The notes beneath the pieces are model-generated. The model saw only the letters and a list, made by a program, of their open reading frames with translations, searched no databases and was not told where the DNA came from. This document shows, one piece after another, positions 18,663 to 26,109 of a stretch of 32,884 nt of DNA (the stretch's first letter is position 1; the number at the start of each line of letters is the position of its first letter). The position numbers were made by a program, and so were the translations under genes. This DNA is from Sphingomonas sp. (GTDB lineage: Bacteria > Pseudomonadota > Alphaproteobacteria > Sphingomonadales > Sphingomonadaceae): the NCBI RefSeq assembly GCF_029239295.1, contig NZ_JAQZBC010000008.1, positions 122,812 to 155,695 of the forward strand. Reading direction: 5' to 3'.

Positions 18663-18980
18663 ATGATCCCGTCGAAAGCCTCGCTGGTCTGGCCTGCCGA
18701 TCCCAGCGATCCGGGCGCGACCACGAACCTGAGCGTCGAGGAGCTGATCGAACACGGCGGCGCCCCGGGGATGCGCAGATATGTCGCTGGCCGGTTGGCA
18801 ATCGCGGCCAGCGCAGACCCGAACGCGCCCCTTGCATGGAGCCGCTTCGCCTTGGAGCACGCCGCCGAGTGCGTCGGCGACACGACGGACGGCGGCGTCA
18901 CGATGTCTGCGGCTGCCGTGCAGATGCTGCTGGCCTACGTCGCTTATCTTCAATCCGCTCAAGCTGGTGGCTCGTCGTGA
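18663..18980 (+). CDS. Hypothetical protein, first gene of early operon
   Basis: This 105-residue acidic protein of unknown function has a GGAGG site eight bases before ATG 18663. A central region (LSVEELIEHGGAPGMRRYVA) and an Ala-rich helical C-terminus (AAAVQMLLAYVAYLQ) suggest a small helical protein, without a recognised domain. Its TGA overlaps the next gene's GTG (GTGA), the start of a run of overlapping genes to 23517. About 200 bases without a convincing gene precede it. They include an imperfect hairpin near 18508-18531 (AAGCCG...CGGCTT) that could end the excisionase transcript. Confidence 0.75.
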   Translation: MIPSKASLVWPADPSDPGATTNLSVEELIEHGGAPGMRRYVAGRLAIAASADPNAPLAWSRFALEHAAECVGDTTDGGVTMSAAAVQMLLAYVAYLQSAQAGGSS

Positions 18981-19171
18981 GCGCCTTTACCTCCCATCAG
19001 GACGCCGCGATGGCGCTGCTCACCTCAGGTGCCGGGCTGCGGCCGCGTGAGGGACAGTTTCTGGGCGGCATCGCGTTCGACGCCAACATCCTCACCGAGA
19101 AGCAGAACAGCTGGCTCGCCATCCTGCTGAAGAAGCACGGACTTCCTCCGATGGAGGGTGTTGATGGCTGA
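18977..19171 (+). CDS. Hypothetical 64-residue protein
   Basis: A GTG start overlaps the preceding stop by four bases, and the frame runs to TGA 19171. The product (AFTSHQDAAMALLTSGAGL ... KKHGLPPMEGVDG) contains SWLAILLKKHGLPP and no recognised domain. The same reading frame is open further upstream, but the earlier part overlaps the 18663 gene and is a shadow. The strict coupling and the next gene's overlapping start support it. Its function is unknown. Confidence 0.65.
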   Translation: MSAFTSHQDAAMALLTSGAGLRPREGQFLGGIAFDANILTEKQNSWLAILLKKHGLPPMEGVDG

Positions 19172-19514
19172 ATACCCGCTCGCGCCCGGTCACCGCGGCA
19201 TCGACACCTCGGCTGCGGCGGCAGACGACATCAGCATCTCCGTGTCCCGGCTCCAGCGCATCGCACTCCGGGCGATCCGCGCGGCTGGTGCCCGCGGCCT
19301 GACCACGAACGAGTTGGCGGTAGCGGTTAAGCTCGACCGCGGGTCAATCCAGCCGCGCACGTCGGAGCTTCGCATGCAGGGGCTCATCTGCGACAGCGGA
19401 GCGCGACGGCTCAACGCGAACGGCAAGCGCGCAATCGTCTGGGTTGCGCGTAACCTCGTGCACCGCCCCTCGCCTGCCGTTGCGGACCGCGATGCCCGTT
19501 CGGGGAGCCTGTGA
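19164..19514 (+). CDS. Winged-helix DNA-binding-like protein
   Basis: This 116-residue protein has a central winged helix-turn-helix pattern: RLQRIALRAIRAAGARGLTT, then NELAVAVKLDRGSIQPR as the recognition helix, then a wing (GLICDSGARRLNANGKRAIV), about residues 22-95. ATG 19164 follows GGAGGG. GTG 19158 is an alternative. It overlaps its upstream neighbour by eight bases and ends on the ATG of the primase/ATPase gene, so it probably works with replication or its control. MarR-like wing geometry is suggested, but the family is not named. Confidence 0.72.
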   Translation: MAEYPLAPGHRGIDTSAAAADDISISVSRLQRIALRAIRAAGARGLTTNELAVAVKLDRGSIQPRTSELRMQGLICDSGARRLNANGKRAIVWVARNLVHRPSPAVADRDARSGSL

Positions 19515-21520
19515 TGGGGTCCCCCGCAGAGAACATCACTCGTCATTTCAATGGCGACTGGCATGGCTCGTATGGCAGCTTCCCCGCGCCTGGCCACTCG
19601 AAATCCGATCGCGGTGTGACCGTGAAGGACAACGACGACGGCGACGTCGTGATCAACAGCTTCAACGGAGCCGATTGGCGCGAGATCAAGGAACTATGCC
19701 GCGCAGCCGGCCTGTTGCCCCCGCTCCGGCAGGCTGCCGGCGACCAGTGGCGCATCACGGGCACCTACCATTACTACGACGCCAGCGGGGTCGAGGTTTA
19801 CCGAACGGTTCGCCAGGAACGTGCGGGCCACAAGAAGAAGTTTGTGGCCGAGCGACCCAATGGCCGCGGTGGCTGGGTATTCGGCACCAACGGTATCAAG
19901 CGGGTCCTCTACCGCTTGCCTGAACTGCTCGCGTCTTCGCCCGATCTCCCGGTCTACTTCGTTGAGGGCGAGCGCAAGGCCGACAAGCTGGCGAGCTGGG
20001 GCTTGGTCGCCACGACCAGCCCGTTCGGATCGAAGAGTTGGCGGGACGGCTACGCCGCCGCCCTTGCCGGCCGCACTGTCGTCGTCCTGCCCGACAATGA
20101 CAGCCCTGGACGCGAGTACGCTGAGAAAGTCCGAGCCGCTGTCGAAGCTGCCGGTGGACGGGCGGTGATCTTGGAGCTTGAAGGGCTGCCGGCCGGCGGC
20201 GACATCGTGGATTGGCGAGGCACTGCCGATGATCTGAGCCGCCTCACGAACGCCGCCCTGCGTCCGTCCGTCGAGATGTTCCCGGTGGCCGACTTGGCTG
20301 CCTGGGCCGAGCAGGAGCCTGAGCCTAAGTCCTTCCGCATGGACGGCGTCATCCCGGACGGAGAGGTAACTCTCTTCACCGGCCCCGGCGGCACCAACAA
20401 GTCGACGTTTGGACTGCAGCTATGCGCCGCCAGCGCGGCCGGGCGGAAGATGCTGGGTGTGGCGGTGCAGCCGGGCAACGCCCTCTACGTTACAGCCGAG
20501 GACGAGGACCGGGAAAACCACTGGCGGCTGCGGAAGATCGCCAGCGCGATCGGCACCAGCGTCGACAAGCTTGCCGGAAAACTCGCCGTCGTTTCGCTGC
20601 GCGGACGGCTCAACAACGAACTAGCCACCTTCGACTCCGAGGGACGCTTGCACCCCGCCCCGGCTTACACGCTGCTCCGCAGCACTATCACGGAGACCGG
20701 GACGAAACTGGTCGTGCTCGACAACGTCGGCCACCTGTTCATCGGGAACGAAAACGACCGCGGCCAAGTGACCGGGTTCATCAATCTGCTCTACCAGCTG
20801 TGCCGAGAGCTCGGCGTCACGGTGGTTCTGATCGCGCACCCCAACAAGGTGGGCGACAGCTATTCCGGCTCTACTGCTTGGCTCAACGCCGTCCGGTCCC
20901 AGATCGTCCTGAAGCGCCCTGACGACGGTCACGACCCCGACGCTCGGATCCTGACGCTCGGCAAGGCGAACTACGCCCGCCCAGACCAACAGATCGTGTT
21001 CCGCTGGCACGACTTCGCCCTCGTGCTTGATAGCGACCTGTCCGACGAGCTGCGCGGGGAAGTAGCCGCGATCGCGCGGGACAACAGTGACGATGCGGTG
21101 TTTCTCGCCTGCCTCGCGGAGCGCACGCGCCAGCGTCGTGCGGTGTCGGAGAAGACCGGACGCAACCTTGCCCCGGTTGTCTTCGCCACCATGCCTGAAG
21201 CCCGCGGCGTGTCCAAGGACCGGCTCGAGCGAGCCATGGACAGGCTGTTCCGCACTGGCCGCATCGAACGTGCCGAGCTCTGGCGCGGTGCCGACCGGAA
21301 GGCCGTGTTTGGCCTGCGGGAAACAGCTGGCGAGGGTGCGGGAAACGGTGCGGAAAACGGCGCGGAAACACGGTGCGTGAACGCGGGAAACGACTCCGCG
21401 GAAACGTGCAGAACACACACGCTCCCCTTACAGGGGAACGCAGGCGCGGCCTTGAGCGGCCTCGCGCCTGCGCCCCAAGCACCTGATGAGACAGCCCCGA
21501 TCAAGGGGTGGGATGCATGA
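19514..21520 (+). CDS. Toprim plus RecA/RepA-like ATPase replication protein
   Basis: This 668-residue protein probably starts replication of the element as a primase-helicase-like enzyme. A Toprim-like half is visible: VYFVEGERKADKLASWG near residue 147 (catalytic Glu region) and VVVLPDNDSPGREYAEKV near 191 (DxD). A RepA/KaiC-type ATPase follows: Walker A FTGPGGTNKST near 288, Walker B LVVLDNVGHLF near 399, and LIAHPNK near 437. The C-terminal part (about 520-610) looks like a winged helix (DRLERAMDRLFRTGRIERAEL). A low-complexity Gly/Asn/Glu tail encoded by repeated GCGGGAAAC follows. The upstream GTG at 19511 is an alternative start. No N-terminal zinc finger (CHC2) is obvious. Helicase versus primase activity is not proven. 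Confidence 0.88.
   Translation: MGSPAENITRHFNGDWHGSYGSFPAPGHSKSDRGVTVKDNDDGDVVINSFNGADWREIKELCRAAGLLPPLRQAAGDQWRITGTYHYYDASGVEVYRTVRQERAGHKKKFVAERPNGRGGWVFGTNGIKRVLYRLPELLASSPDLPVYFVEGERKADKLASWGLVATTSPFGSKSWRDGYAAALAGRTVVVLPDNDSPGREYAEKVRAAVEAAGGRAVILELEGLPAGGDIVDWRGTADDLSRLTNAALRPSVEMFPVADLAAWAEQEPEPKSFRMDGVIPDGEVTLFTGPGGTNKSTFGLQLCAASAAGRKMLGVAVQPGNALYVTAEDEDRENHWRLRKIASAIGTSVDKLAGKLAVVSLRGRLNNELATFDSEGRLHPAPAYTLLRSTITETGTKLVVLDNVGHLFIGNENDRGQVTGFINLLYQLCRELGVTVVLIAHPNKVGDSYSGSTAWLNAVRSQIVLKRPDDGHDPDARILTLGKANYARPDQQIVFRWHDFALVLDSDLSDELRGEVAAIARDNSDDAVFLACLAERTRQRRAVSEKTGRNLAPVVFATMPEARGVSKDRLERAMDRLFRTGRIERAELWRGADRKAVFGLRETAGEGAGNGAENGAETRCVNAGNDSAETCRTHTLPLQGNAGAALSGLAPAPQAPDETAPIKGWDA
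21316..21405 (+). repeat. Iteron-like array, six copies of GCGGGAAAC-type repeat
   Basis: Six near-identical units occur at 21316, 21338, 21350, 21362, 21383 and 21398: GCGGGAAAC three times, GCGGAAAAC once and GCGGAAAC twice, all in the same orientation. Spacings are 22, 12, 12, 21 and 15 bases, close to one or two helical turns. The array lies in the 3' end of the primase/ATPase gene. It could be a replication origin or a low-complexity coding repeat. Confidence 0.6.
21424..21471. repeat. Two hairpins next to the iteron-like array
   Basis: CCCCT-TAC-AGGGG (21424-21436) is a short hairpin. GCAGGCGCG (21440-21448) and its exact inverse CGCGCCTGC (21463-21471) form a larger one, with an inner GGCC/GGCC pairing around TTGAGC. 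Both are inside the 3' coding end of the ATPase gene and start 19 bases after the last repeat unit. Confidence 0.5.
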
Positions 21521-21963
21521 ACGCGCAGCTACGTCTTCGCGTTAAGCCGGAGCCAAAGGAGGGGGCTGATCTTCCCGCCCTCAACCCCGAGCAGCGCGAA
21601 GCCATGCGCGGCCTGCCAACCGAACTAGTTCGTGGGATCGCCAGCCTATTTCGCCAACGCGCGCCCCTGATCACCAAGCCCGACGTGTGGCCCGTGATCG
21701 TCGGGGATGCGCTGTATCTGGCGAGCACCGGTTGGGCCGTCGATGCGCTAGCGCTTGGCTGGCATCCGCTTGAACTGTTCGGCTGCAGCGCCTCGGCCCG
21801 CGGGGACGATGATCGTCTCGGTCTCGCGGGCCGGCTCGATGGGCGGGACATCACGCAGATTACCGATACCGCCGTGCTGCTCAGCAACGAGGACAGGTTC
21901 TTCCTCCTGCGCCGAAACGCCAGCTGGGAAAACACGATCTACCTCTGGGAGTATGGCCGTTGA
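21517..21963 (+). CDS. Hypothetical protein of early operon
   Basis: ATG 21517 overlaps the preceding TGA (ATGA). The product is 148 residues with no domain I recognise. It has an amphipathic helical stretch (AMRGLPTELVRGIASLFRQ) and an aromatic-rich end (FFLLRRNASWENTIYLWEYG). The AALF/GW pattern (GWAVDALALGWHPLELFG) could be a small alpha/beta domain. Tight coupling to the replication gene suggests early expression. Function is unknown. Confidence 0.7.
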   Translation: MNAQLRLRVKPEPKEGADLPALNPEQREAMRGLPTELVRGIASLFRQRAPLITKPDVWPVIVGDALYLASTGWAVDALALGWHPLELFGCSASARGDDDRLGLAGRLDGRDITQITDTAVLLSNEDRFFLLRRNASWENTIYLWEYGR

Positions 21964-22259
21964 TCGAGAATCTACCCTCCCGCCCGGACCTAGCTGCCTC
22001 TGCAAGCCGGTCTGCGGAAGGCCAGGAAAAGCGTGCGCGCTGGCTGTTCGACCAAATGGCCAGGAACATCGGCGGCGGGGCAGTGAACCACCTGAAGGCC
22101 ATGTATCCGGCCGCGCTCGCAGCCGTGCCGAAGTCGGCCGAGATCTCGCTGACCAACCACATCCGCAACGACATTAACTGGCGCATGCGTCCCCTGCTCA
22201 TGGCCATGATCGCCATGCACCGGGAATGGGAGGAAGAACGCGCGGGGGATGATGCGTGA
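21960..22259 (+). CDS. Hypothetical protein, phage-type
   Basis: A TTG start overlaps the previous TGA (TTGA) and yields a 99-residue protein. The central block (ARWLFDQMARNIGGGAVNHL) and the His/Asn-rich helix (SLTNHIRNDINWRMRPLLM) resemble uncharacterised proteins of sphingomonad phages and islands. This is recalled, not searched. No enzyme motif is seen. The TTG start is unusual. No ATG lies upstream in frame without crossing a stop, and the first internal ATG would delete most of the conserved-looking block. Confidence 0.62.
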   Translation: MIENLPSRPDLAASASRSAEGQEKRARWLFDQMARNIGGGAVNHLKAMYPAALAAVPKSAEISLTNHIRNDINWRMRPLLMAMIAMHREWEEERAGDDA

Positions 22260-22617
22260 TCAGCGCCTCGACGCAGCTTCCGGCCAGTATCGCGCGCGCA
22301 TTGGTAGGGTTCCGATCATGACAACGCGCGTCGGCTCATACCGAAGGCTCGTCTCGGAGTATGCGGCGCTGTGCCGTGAACTCGCGCAGCTTCCGCAGCT
22401 CCCCGAACTTGGCGTTCATTCGACCATGCGGGCGCTTAGCTGCGGCGCCCGCACCCGCGCCGGCCAGCCGTGCCGACGGACCGATCTCGCGGATAGCGGC
22501 CGATGTCGCTTCCACGGCGGCGCGAGCACCGGGCCCAAGACGCAAGCCGGGAAGGACCGCGCGCGCGCGAACCTCTCGCTGCGCTGGCGTGACAGCAACG
22601 ATCAGGAGAACACGTGA
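22249..22617 (+). CDS. HGGxSTG motif zinc-ribbon-like protein
   Basis: This 122-residue protein has a Cys/His cluster C-GARTRAGQPC, then GRCRFHGGASTGPKT near residues 65-98 (C-x8-C ... C-x2-H-GG). This pattern matches the HGGxSTG motif proteins found widely in alphaproteobacterial mobile elements. Their role is unknown, and a small zinc-binding nucleic-acid module is plausible. ATG 22249 overlaps the upstream gene by 11 bases. ATG 22318 is an alternative start that would still keep the motif. A second HGG-motif gene lies one gene downstream, so the two may be related in function. Confidence 0.75.
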   Translation: MMRDQRLDAASGQYRARIGRVPIMTTRVGSYRRLVSEYAALCRELAQLPQLPELGVHSTMRALSCGARTRAGQPCRRTDLADSGRCRFHGGASTGPKTQAGKDRARANLSLRWRDSNDQENT

Positions 22618-23423
22618 TGGGTGCAAGGAAGACGAAGTCTGAGGCGCCGGTAGACCTCCGCCCCGCTCCTTTCGAGAAGGAGCAAGCACGGATTGCCATG
22701 GCCCGGGAGCGGTGGGTGGATCGCACGCCGCCGGTCCAAATCCAACGCAACGAGGACGGGGTCGGCACCGCGCCTCATAGCGACGACAGCGGCTGGACGA
22801 TGCGGATCGGCGACGCGTTCGGCACCCGTTCGCCCGAGTTCATGTCGCAGGCCCTTACCGCGCTGAACGCTACCACCCGTTCGAGAGACTCGGCGGAAGC
22901 GACCGAGCAGCAGTGGAATGCGGCCATCGCCTTGGTGTCTGCCGTTGCCCCGGAGAACGAACTAGAAGCCGCGTTGGCGGTGCAGATGGCCTCGAATCAC
23001 GCGCTAACGACCGACATCATGGGCAGAGCGGCGAGCACGACGAACCGGGACTTCCTGCAGCTTTACGGCAACCTCGCGGTCAAGCTCCAGCGCACGTTCA
23101 CGGCCCAGATCGAAGCGCTGGCCCGAATGCGCGGCAAGGGCCAGCAGACCGTTCGTGTCGAGCATGTGACCGTGGAGGCAGGCGCGCAGGCGATCGTCGG
23201 CGACGTCCATCATCACGGCCCCCGGGGGACCGGGGCTCCACCAAGAACCGAGGAACGACCGCATGAGCCGAGCCGAACAGCCACAATCCCTCAAGCAAGC
23301 GCGGCGCTGCCTAGCCCGCACGCGGAAGGGAACGGCGTGCCAGTGCCCAGCAATGCCGAACGGACGGTGTCGCATTCACGGCGGGCTGTCCCCAGGCGTG
23401 CCCGGCAACCAAAACGCACTTAA
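22617..23423 (+). CDS. Hypothetical protein of HGG-associated family
   Basis: This 268-residue protein sits between two HGG-motif genes. Its core (QQWNAAIALVSAVAPENELE to ALARMRGKGQQTVRVEHVTV, about 95-185) is helical and resembles a family repeatedly seen with HGG-motif proteins in alphaproteobacterial islands, as I recall. The end of the core (EAGAQAIVGDVHHHGPRGTG) leads into a basic, Pro/Ser-rich tail of about 55 residues, coded over the same DNA as the start of the next gene. The overlap is 161 bases in another frame. GTG 22614 is an alternative start overlapping the previous TGA. Function is unknown. Confidence 0.7.
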   Translation: MGARKTKSEAPVDLRPAPFEKEQARIAMARERWVDRTPPVQIQRNEDGVGTAPHSDDSGWTMRIGDAFGTRSPEFMSQALTALNATTRSRDSAEATEQQWNAAIALVSAVAPENELEAALAVQMASNHALTTDIMGRAASTTNRDFLQLYGNLAVKLQRTFTAQIEALARMRGKGQQTVRVEHVTVEAGAQAIVGDVHHHGPRGTGAPPRTEERPHEPSRTATIPQASAALPSPHAEGNGVPVPSNAERTVSHSRRAVPRRARQPKRT

Positions 23424-23517
23424 GCACGGGCGCTATTCCCGCGATTACCTCGCCATAAGGCGAGCCGTTGCAGAGATGCGAAGGGAGTTGCACAGCCTAA
23501 AGAAGCAGATGGATTAA
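23263..23517 (+). CDS. Second HGG-motif zinc-ribbon-like protein
   Basis: This 84-residue basic protein has C-LARTRKGTAC-QC, then GRCRIHGGLSPG and GNQNALKHGRYS, the HGG motif followed by the Asn-rich end typical of these proteins. A GAGG site precedes ATG 23263. It starts 161 bases inside the upstream frame. The motif is stronger here than in the 22249 gene. It probably binds zinc and nucleic acid, which is inference. The TAA overlaps the end of the convergent Cas2-like gene. Confidence 0.85.
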   Translation: MSRAEQPQSLKQARRCLARTRKGTACQCPAMPNGRCRIHGGLSPGVPGNQNALKHGRYSRDYLAIRRAVAEMRRELHSLKKQMD

Positions 23518-23786
23518 AAGACCCGGCCGGGCTTATTCAGCCAGTCGCCGCAGCCATAGTTCACAGAACCCCAGTCTCGCGTAATGCGCACGACAAATAA
23601 TTTGTCGTTGCCGTCCACTTTGGCGCGCAAGGCATCCCGCACCTGTGTCGTGCTTAGCGTCGTATCAATGAGGTAGACGGACTCGAGGCCCTTGCACCAG
23701 TCTGGGAAGGATCGAAGATAGTCATGCACCGGCTGGTAGCTTCTCCCTGGAGCCTTCAAATCATACGTCACGAGATATACGGCCAT
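23514..23786 (-). CDS. Stand-alone Cas2-like/SinR-type small protein
   Basis: This 90-residue protein begins MAVYLVTYDLKAPGRSYQP, a beta strand ending in Asp followed by a loop as in Cas2 and VapD-like ferredoxin folds. KLFVVRITRDWG and GDWLNK lie later. Similar stand-alone proteins are sometimes labelled SinR family or Cas2-like. No Cas1, other Cas gene or CRISPR array is seen nearby, so a CRISPR role is unlikely. A GGGGGA site precedes the ATG. It follows the DUF4236 gene on the minus strand, 58 bases away, so the two form a probable two-gene unit oriented against the phage genes. Nuclease activity is a possibility only. Confidence 0.75.
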   Translation of the reverse strand: MAVYLVTYDLKAPGRSYQPVHDYLRSFPDWCKGLESVYLIDTTLSTTQVRDALRAKVDGNDKLFVVRITRDWGSVNYGCGDWLNKPGRVF

Positions 23787-23844
23787 GCTTCTCCCCCCAC
23801 ACCGATTCTAATTCAGCTAGATGCTGGCACTTGGACGCTGGTGG

Positions 23845-24975
23845 TCAAGCCCGTTTCGCAACAGCGGGAAGAGCTTCGCTCGCGGGAACCCCCGTATTCT
23901 TCGGCAAAGCTTGCAGCGCCTCCGCGAACAAGGATGCAAGTCCCGTTCTAGAGAACTCGACCAGTTCATTGAGGCCAGTGCCACTACGAAGATGCATTGC
24001 CTCGTATCGGCATATCGGGATCTGCCTGTTATCCCGGAAGCGCCTATCCGGGCCACCGCTCTTGTTGGGATGCTTCCATGTGTACCCGATGACTTCAGCG
24101 TCACCCGGCACTTGGCCATCCTCAATGAAGTTCGAATCCTGCCAAACCACCGATAAGCGGCTGTAAGCGACAGCGCCAATAGCATGACCGTCGTCCACCA
24201 AGGCGACGTCAGGCATGAAGTAAATCACCTGCCTACCCACATATAGCGCGGGCGGTGTTATGTTGCTCGTGACCGCTGCTGGCAGCCTGTACTCAAGCAC
24301 GGTCGGCTTCTTGCGGACGATATGGCTCGCGCCTGCGTTTCGCTTCCAAGTCGTTATGTCCTGAACCGCGCCTCCGGCTTCGACATGCCACCGGCCCGCG
24401 CAGCCTGCCAGCAGGTCGAAACCGCGGGTCACTCGCTCATAGGCTTGCTGCACCTCTGGCTCGAGATCATAGAACAGCACGCTCGTGCGGCGGTATGAGT
24501 CGAGCCATTTGCCAAACGACCAGCCGACCGGGCCGAGCAGACCAAGCACGATCCATCCTCCCCCGGCGGCCAATCCGATCAACAGTCCGAGGATACCGAT
24601 CGACCAACCAAGCGTCGCCGCCATGCTTAGTTGCCGCCGCTTCTCGTTGATCTCGTCCAGCATGTCCGCAAAAGACTCATCCCTCATTGCGAGCACGTCA
24701 GCGGACTCGACCTCGATCATCTCCACGCCACTTTCGAAGGTGGAAACCGGGATTGCAGATGGCGAAACTTCGGAAACCGCTTGGCCTCGTCGTTCGCCTG
24801 GCTTGCCGATCGTGGCTCGATAATAGAAGCCACCGCGCCCTGCGTGAACGTAATGCCCTCTCGGCCCAGTTCCGACGCGGAAGCCTTTCACGCCAACTGA
24901 TGCACCAACGCCACCACGAGAGAAGTTGAACCGGAACGGTCCCGCGCTGACCGACTTTTTGAAGTAAAACGGCAT
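23845..24975 (-). CDS. DUF4236 membrane protein
   Basis: This 376-residue protein opens with a DUF4236 domain (about residues 1-56: MPFYFKKSVSAGPFRFNFS, then GGVGASVGVKGFRVGTGPRG, HAGRGGFYYRAT). A Ser/Glu-rich linker (about 65-105) and two hydrophobic segments near residues 115-150 (TLGWSIGILGLLIGLAAGGG, then GLLGPVGWSF) follow. The last ~220 residues are a soluble region with no recognised motif. ATG 24975 follows GGGGGAAGAG. An open extension to 25047 is rejected because it lacks the conserved start. The gene is transcribed against the surrounding phage operons and lies upstream of the Cas2-like gene. Function of DUF4236 is unknown to me. Confidence 0.85.
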   Translation of the reverse strand: MPFYFKKSVSAGPFRFNFSRGGVGASVGVKGFRVGTGPRGHYVHAGRGGFYYRATIGKPGERRGQAVSEVSPSAIPVSTFESGVEMIEVESADVLAMRDESFADMLDEINEKRRQLSMAATLGWSIGILGLLIGLAAGGGWIVLGLLGPVGWSFGKWLDSYRRTSVLFYDLEPEVQQAYERVTRGFDLLAGCAGRWHVEAGGAVQDITTWKRNAGASHIVRKKPTVLEYRLPAAVTSNITPPALYVGRQVIYFMPDVALVDDGHAIGAVAYSRLSVVWQDSNFIEDGQVPGDAEVIGYTWKHPNKSGGPDRRFRDNRQIPICRYEAMHLRSGTGLNELVEFSRTGLASLFAEALQALPKNTGVPASEALPAVAKRA

Positions 24976-25155
24976 GCTGTTCTCTTCCCCCTCCGCCCCA
25001 ATCCTGCATCGTTGTTGCTGCGGGGTGATTCGACAAGCTTGATCCAAGTCATGTCACCCGATGCAGTGGTGAGCGCAGAGCGGTGTGCGGGGGAACCCGA
25101 CTACAGGGCTGCTGCCGGCGGTAATCTTTTACCACCATGAGCGCGACTGTAGCGC

Positions 25156-25695
25156 ATGGCATGTCGACCCACCGCCGCCGACACTTCGCTTTCAAGCGCC
25201 GAATGGATCGCCGGCTTTCACAGCAGGCTCGCCACACGGGATGCAGCAGATTGGGCGTTGGCCGATTGGGTGGTGACCGGGCGAGCCGCCGGGCTGAAAA
25301 CGACGAGCAAGGCGATCGGCGACGCGCTCGACATTCCGCACACGAAGCTGGGCGAGCTGCGCCGGGTTGCCCTCGCATTTCCCTGTAATCGCAGAGACAC
25401 GCGCCTCTCGTTCGAAACACACGCACAGCTCGCGACCTTCCCGGAAGCTGAACGGTTCGACATGGCCACCCGCGCCGCCGCAGAAGGCTGGGGACTGCGC
25501 AGCGCAAGGCGTGCTGCCATAAAGCACCGGCAGGATCTCGCCGGCTTCGTGGATGAGGATCAGGACACGCCACAAGCGGTGCTGATCATGCGCGCCTGGA
25601 ACCGCGCCTCACCGGAGGCCCGCCAGTATTTCGCCGAGCTTCAGGAAGCGGCCGGTCTCGGCATCGTGGACGAGGAGGCAGCCTGTGTCGCTTAG
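25156..25695 (+). CDS. Putative DNA-binding protein, ParB/KorB-HTH-like region
   Basis: This 179-residue protein has no clear ribosome binding site. A stop two codons before ATG 25156 leaves no longer start. The middle (KAIGDALDIPHTKLGELRRV, then SFETHAQLATFPEAERFDMA and EGWGLRSARRAAIKHRQDL) resembles the helix pattern of ParB/KorB-type partition and replication-control proteins. This is an impression, not a search. The C-terminus is acidic (QEAAGLGIVDEEAA). It opens the right-hand plus-strand operon that leads into the tail genes, so a regulator of that operon is one option. An out-of-frame ATG at 25137 hints that the true N-terminus could differ. Confidence 0.6.
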   Translation: MACRPTAADTSLSSAEWIAGFHSRLATRDAADWALADWVVTGRAAGLKTTSKAIGDALDIPHTKLGELRRVALAFPCNRRDTRLSFETHAQLATFPEAERFDMATRAAAEGWGLRSARRAAIKHRQDLAGFVDEDQDTPQAVLIMRAWNRASPEARQYFAELQEAAGLGIVDEEAACVA

Positions 25696-25933
25696 CAGGC
25701 TGAAGGCGCCCTCCACAAAGGTGGCTCACCCCGTGCCGCCCGAATTCGAGCCGATCTTCATCACGCAGGGCTGGCGACGCGCCGAATACCTGTTCGGCAA
25801 GCGCGCCGCCAAGCGGTGGTTCACTGTGCTGGGACCCGACCGCCTTCGCGCCGCCCGGACCGCTCACCGCACTGCCGAGCAAAACAAGCGCCGCACCATC
25901 GAACTTCGCCGGAAAGCAGGAGCACGAAATTGA
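25685..25933 (+). CDS. Hypothetical basic protein
   Basis: GTG 25685 follows GAGGAGG and overlaps the preceding stop by 11 bases. The 82-residue product is strongly basic in its second half (AARTAHRTAEQNKRRTIELR), with an aromatic core (GWRRAEYLFGKRAAKRWFTV). It could be a nucleic-acid-binding protein. No family is recognised. Confidence 0.6.
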   Translation: MSLSRLKAPSTKVAHPVPPEFEPIFITQGWRRAEYLFGKRAAKRWFTVLGPDRLRAARTAHRTAEQNKRRTIELRRKAGARN

Positions 25934-26109
25934 CCGACGCCCACCAGCCCAGCGCCGCCCAGCAGCCCATCGTATTCACCCGTGAGCAACTCCAGGAGAT
26001 CAAGGCGATTGCTCAGGCCACGGCTATCGCGACGATCCGGAACATGTCGCAGTACGGGACCGCCGATCCTTATCGCCGTCACAACGGCACGCCGGTGGGT
26101 GAGGCATGA
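25930..26109 (+). CDS. Hypothetical 59-residue protein
   Basis: TTG 25930 overlaps the previous TGA (TTGA) with an AGGAG site upstream, and its own TGA overlaps the next ATG. The product contains a single predicted helix (REQLQEIKAIAQATAIATIR). The strict coupling at both ends supports a real gene despite the TTG start. Function is unknown. Confidence 0.55.
   Translation: MTDAHQPSAAQQPIVFTREQLQEIKAIAQATAIATIRNMSQYGTADPYRRHNGTPVGEA

Noticed and set aside
18460..18666. 68-codon GTG ORF between the excisionase-like gene and the 18663 gene
   Set aside because: It overlaps neighbours at both ends, but its product is Pro/Arg-rich without structure and covers a possible hairpin. The support is too weak.
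23514..23786. CRISPR locus, suggested by the Cas2-like protein
   Set aside because: No Cas1, no other Cas gene, and no regularly spaced repeats are visible anywhere in the window.
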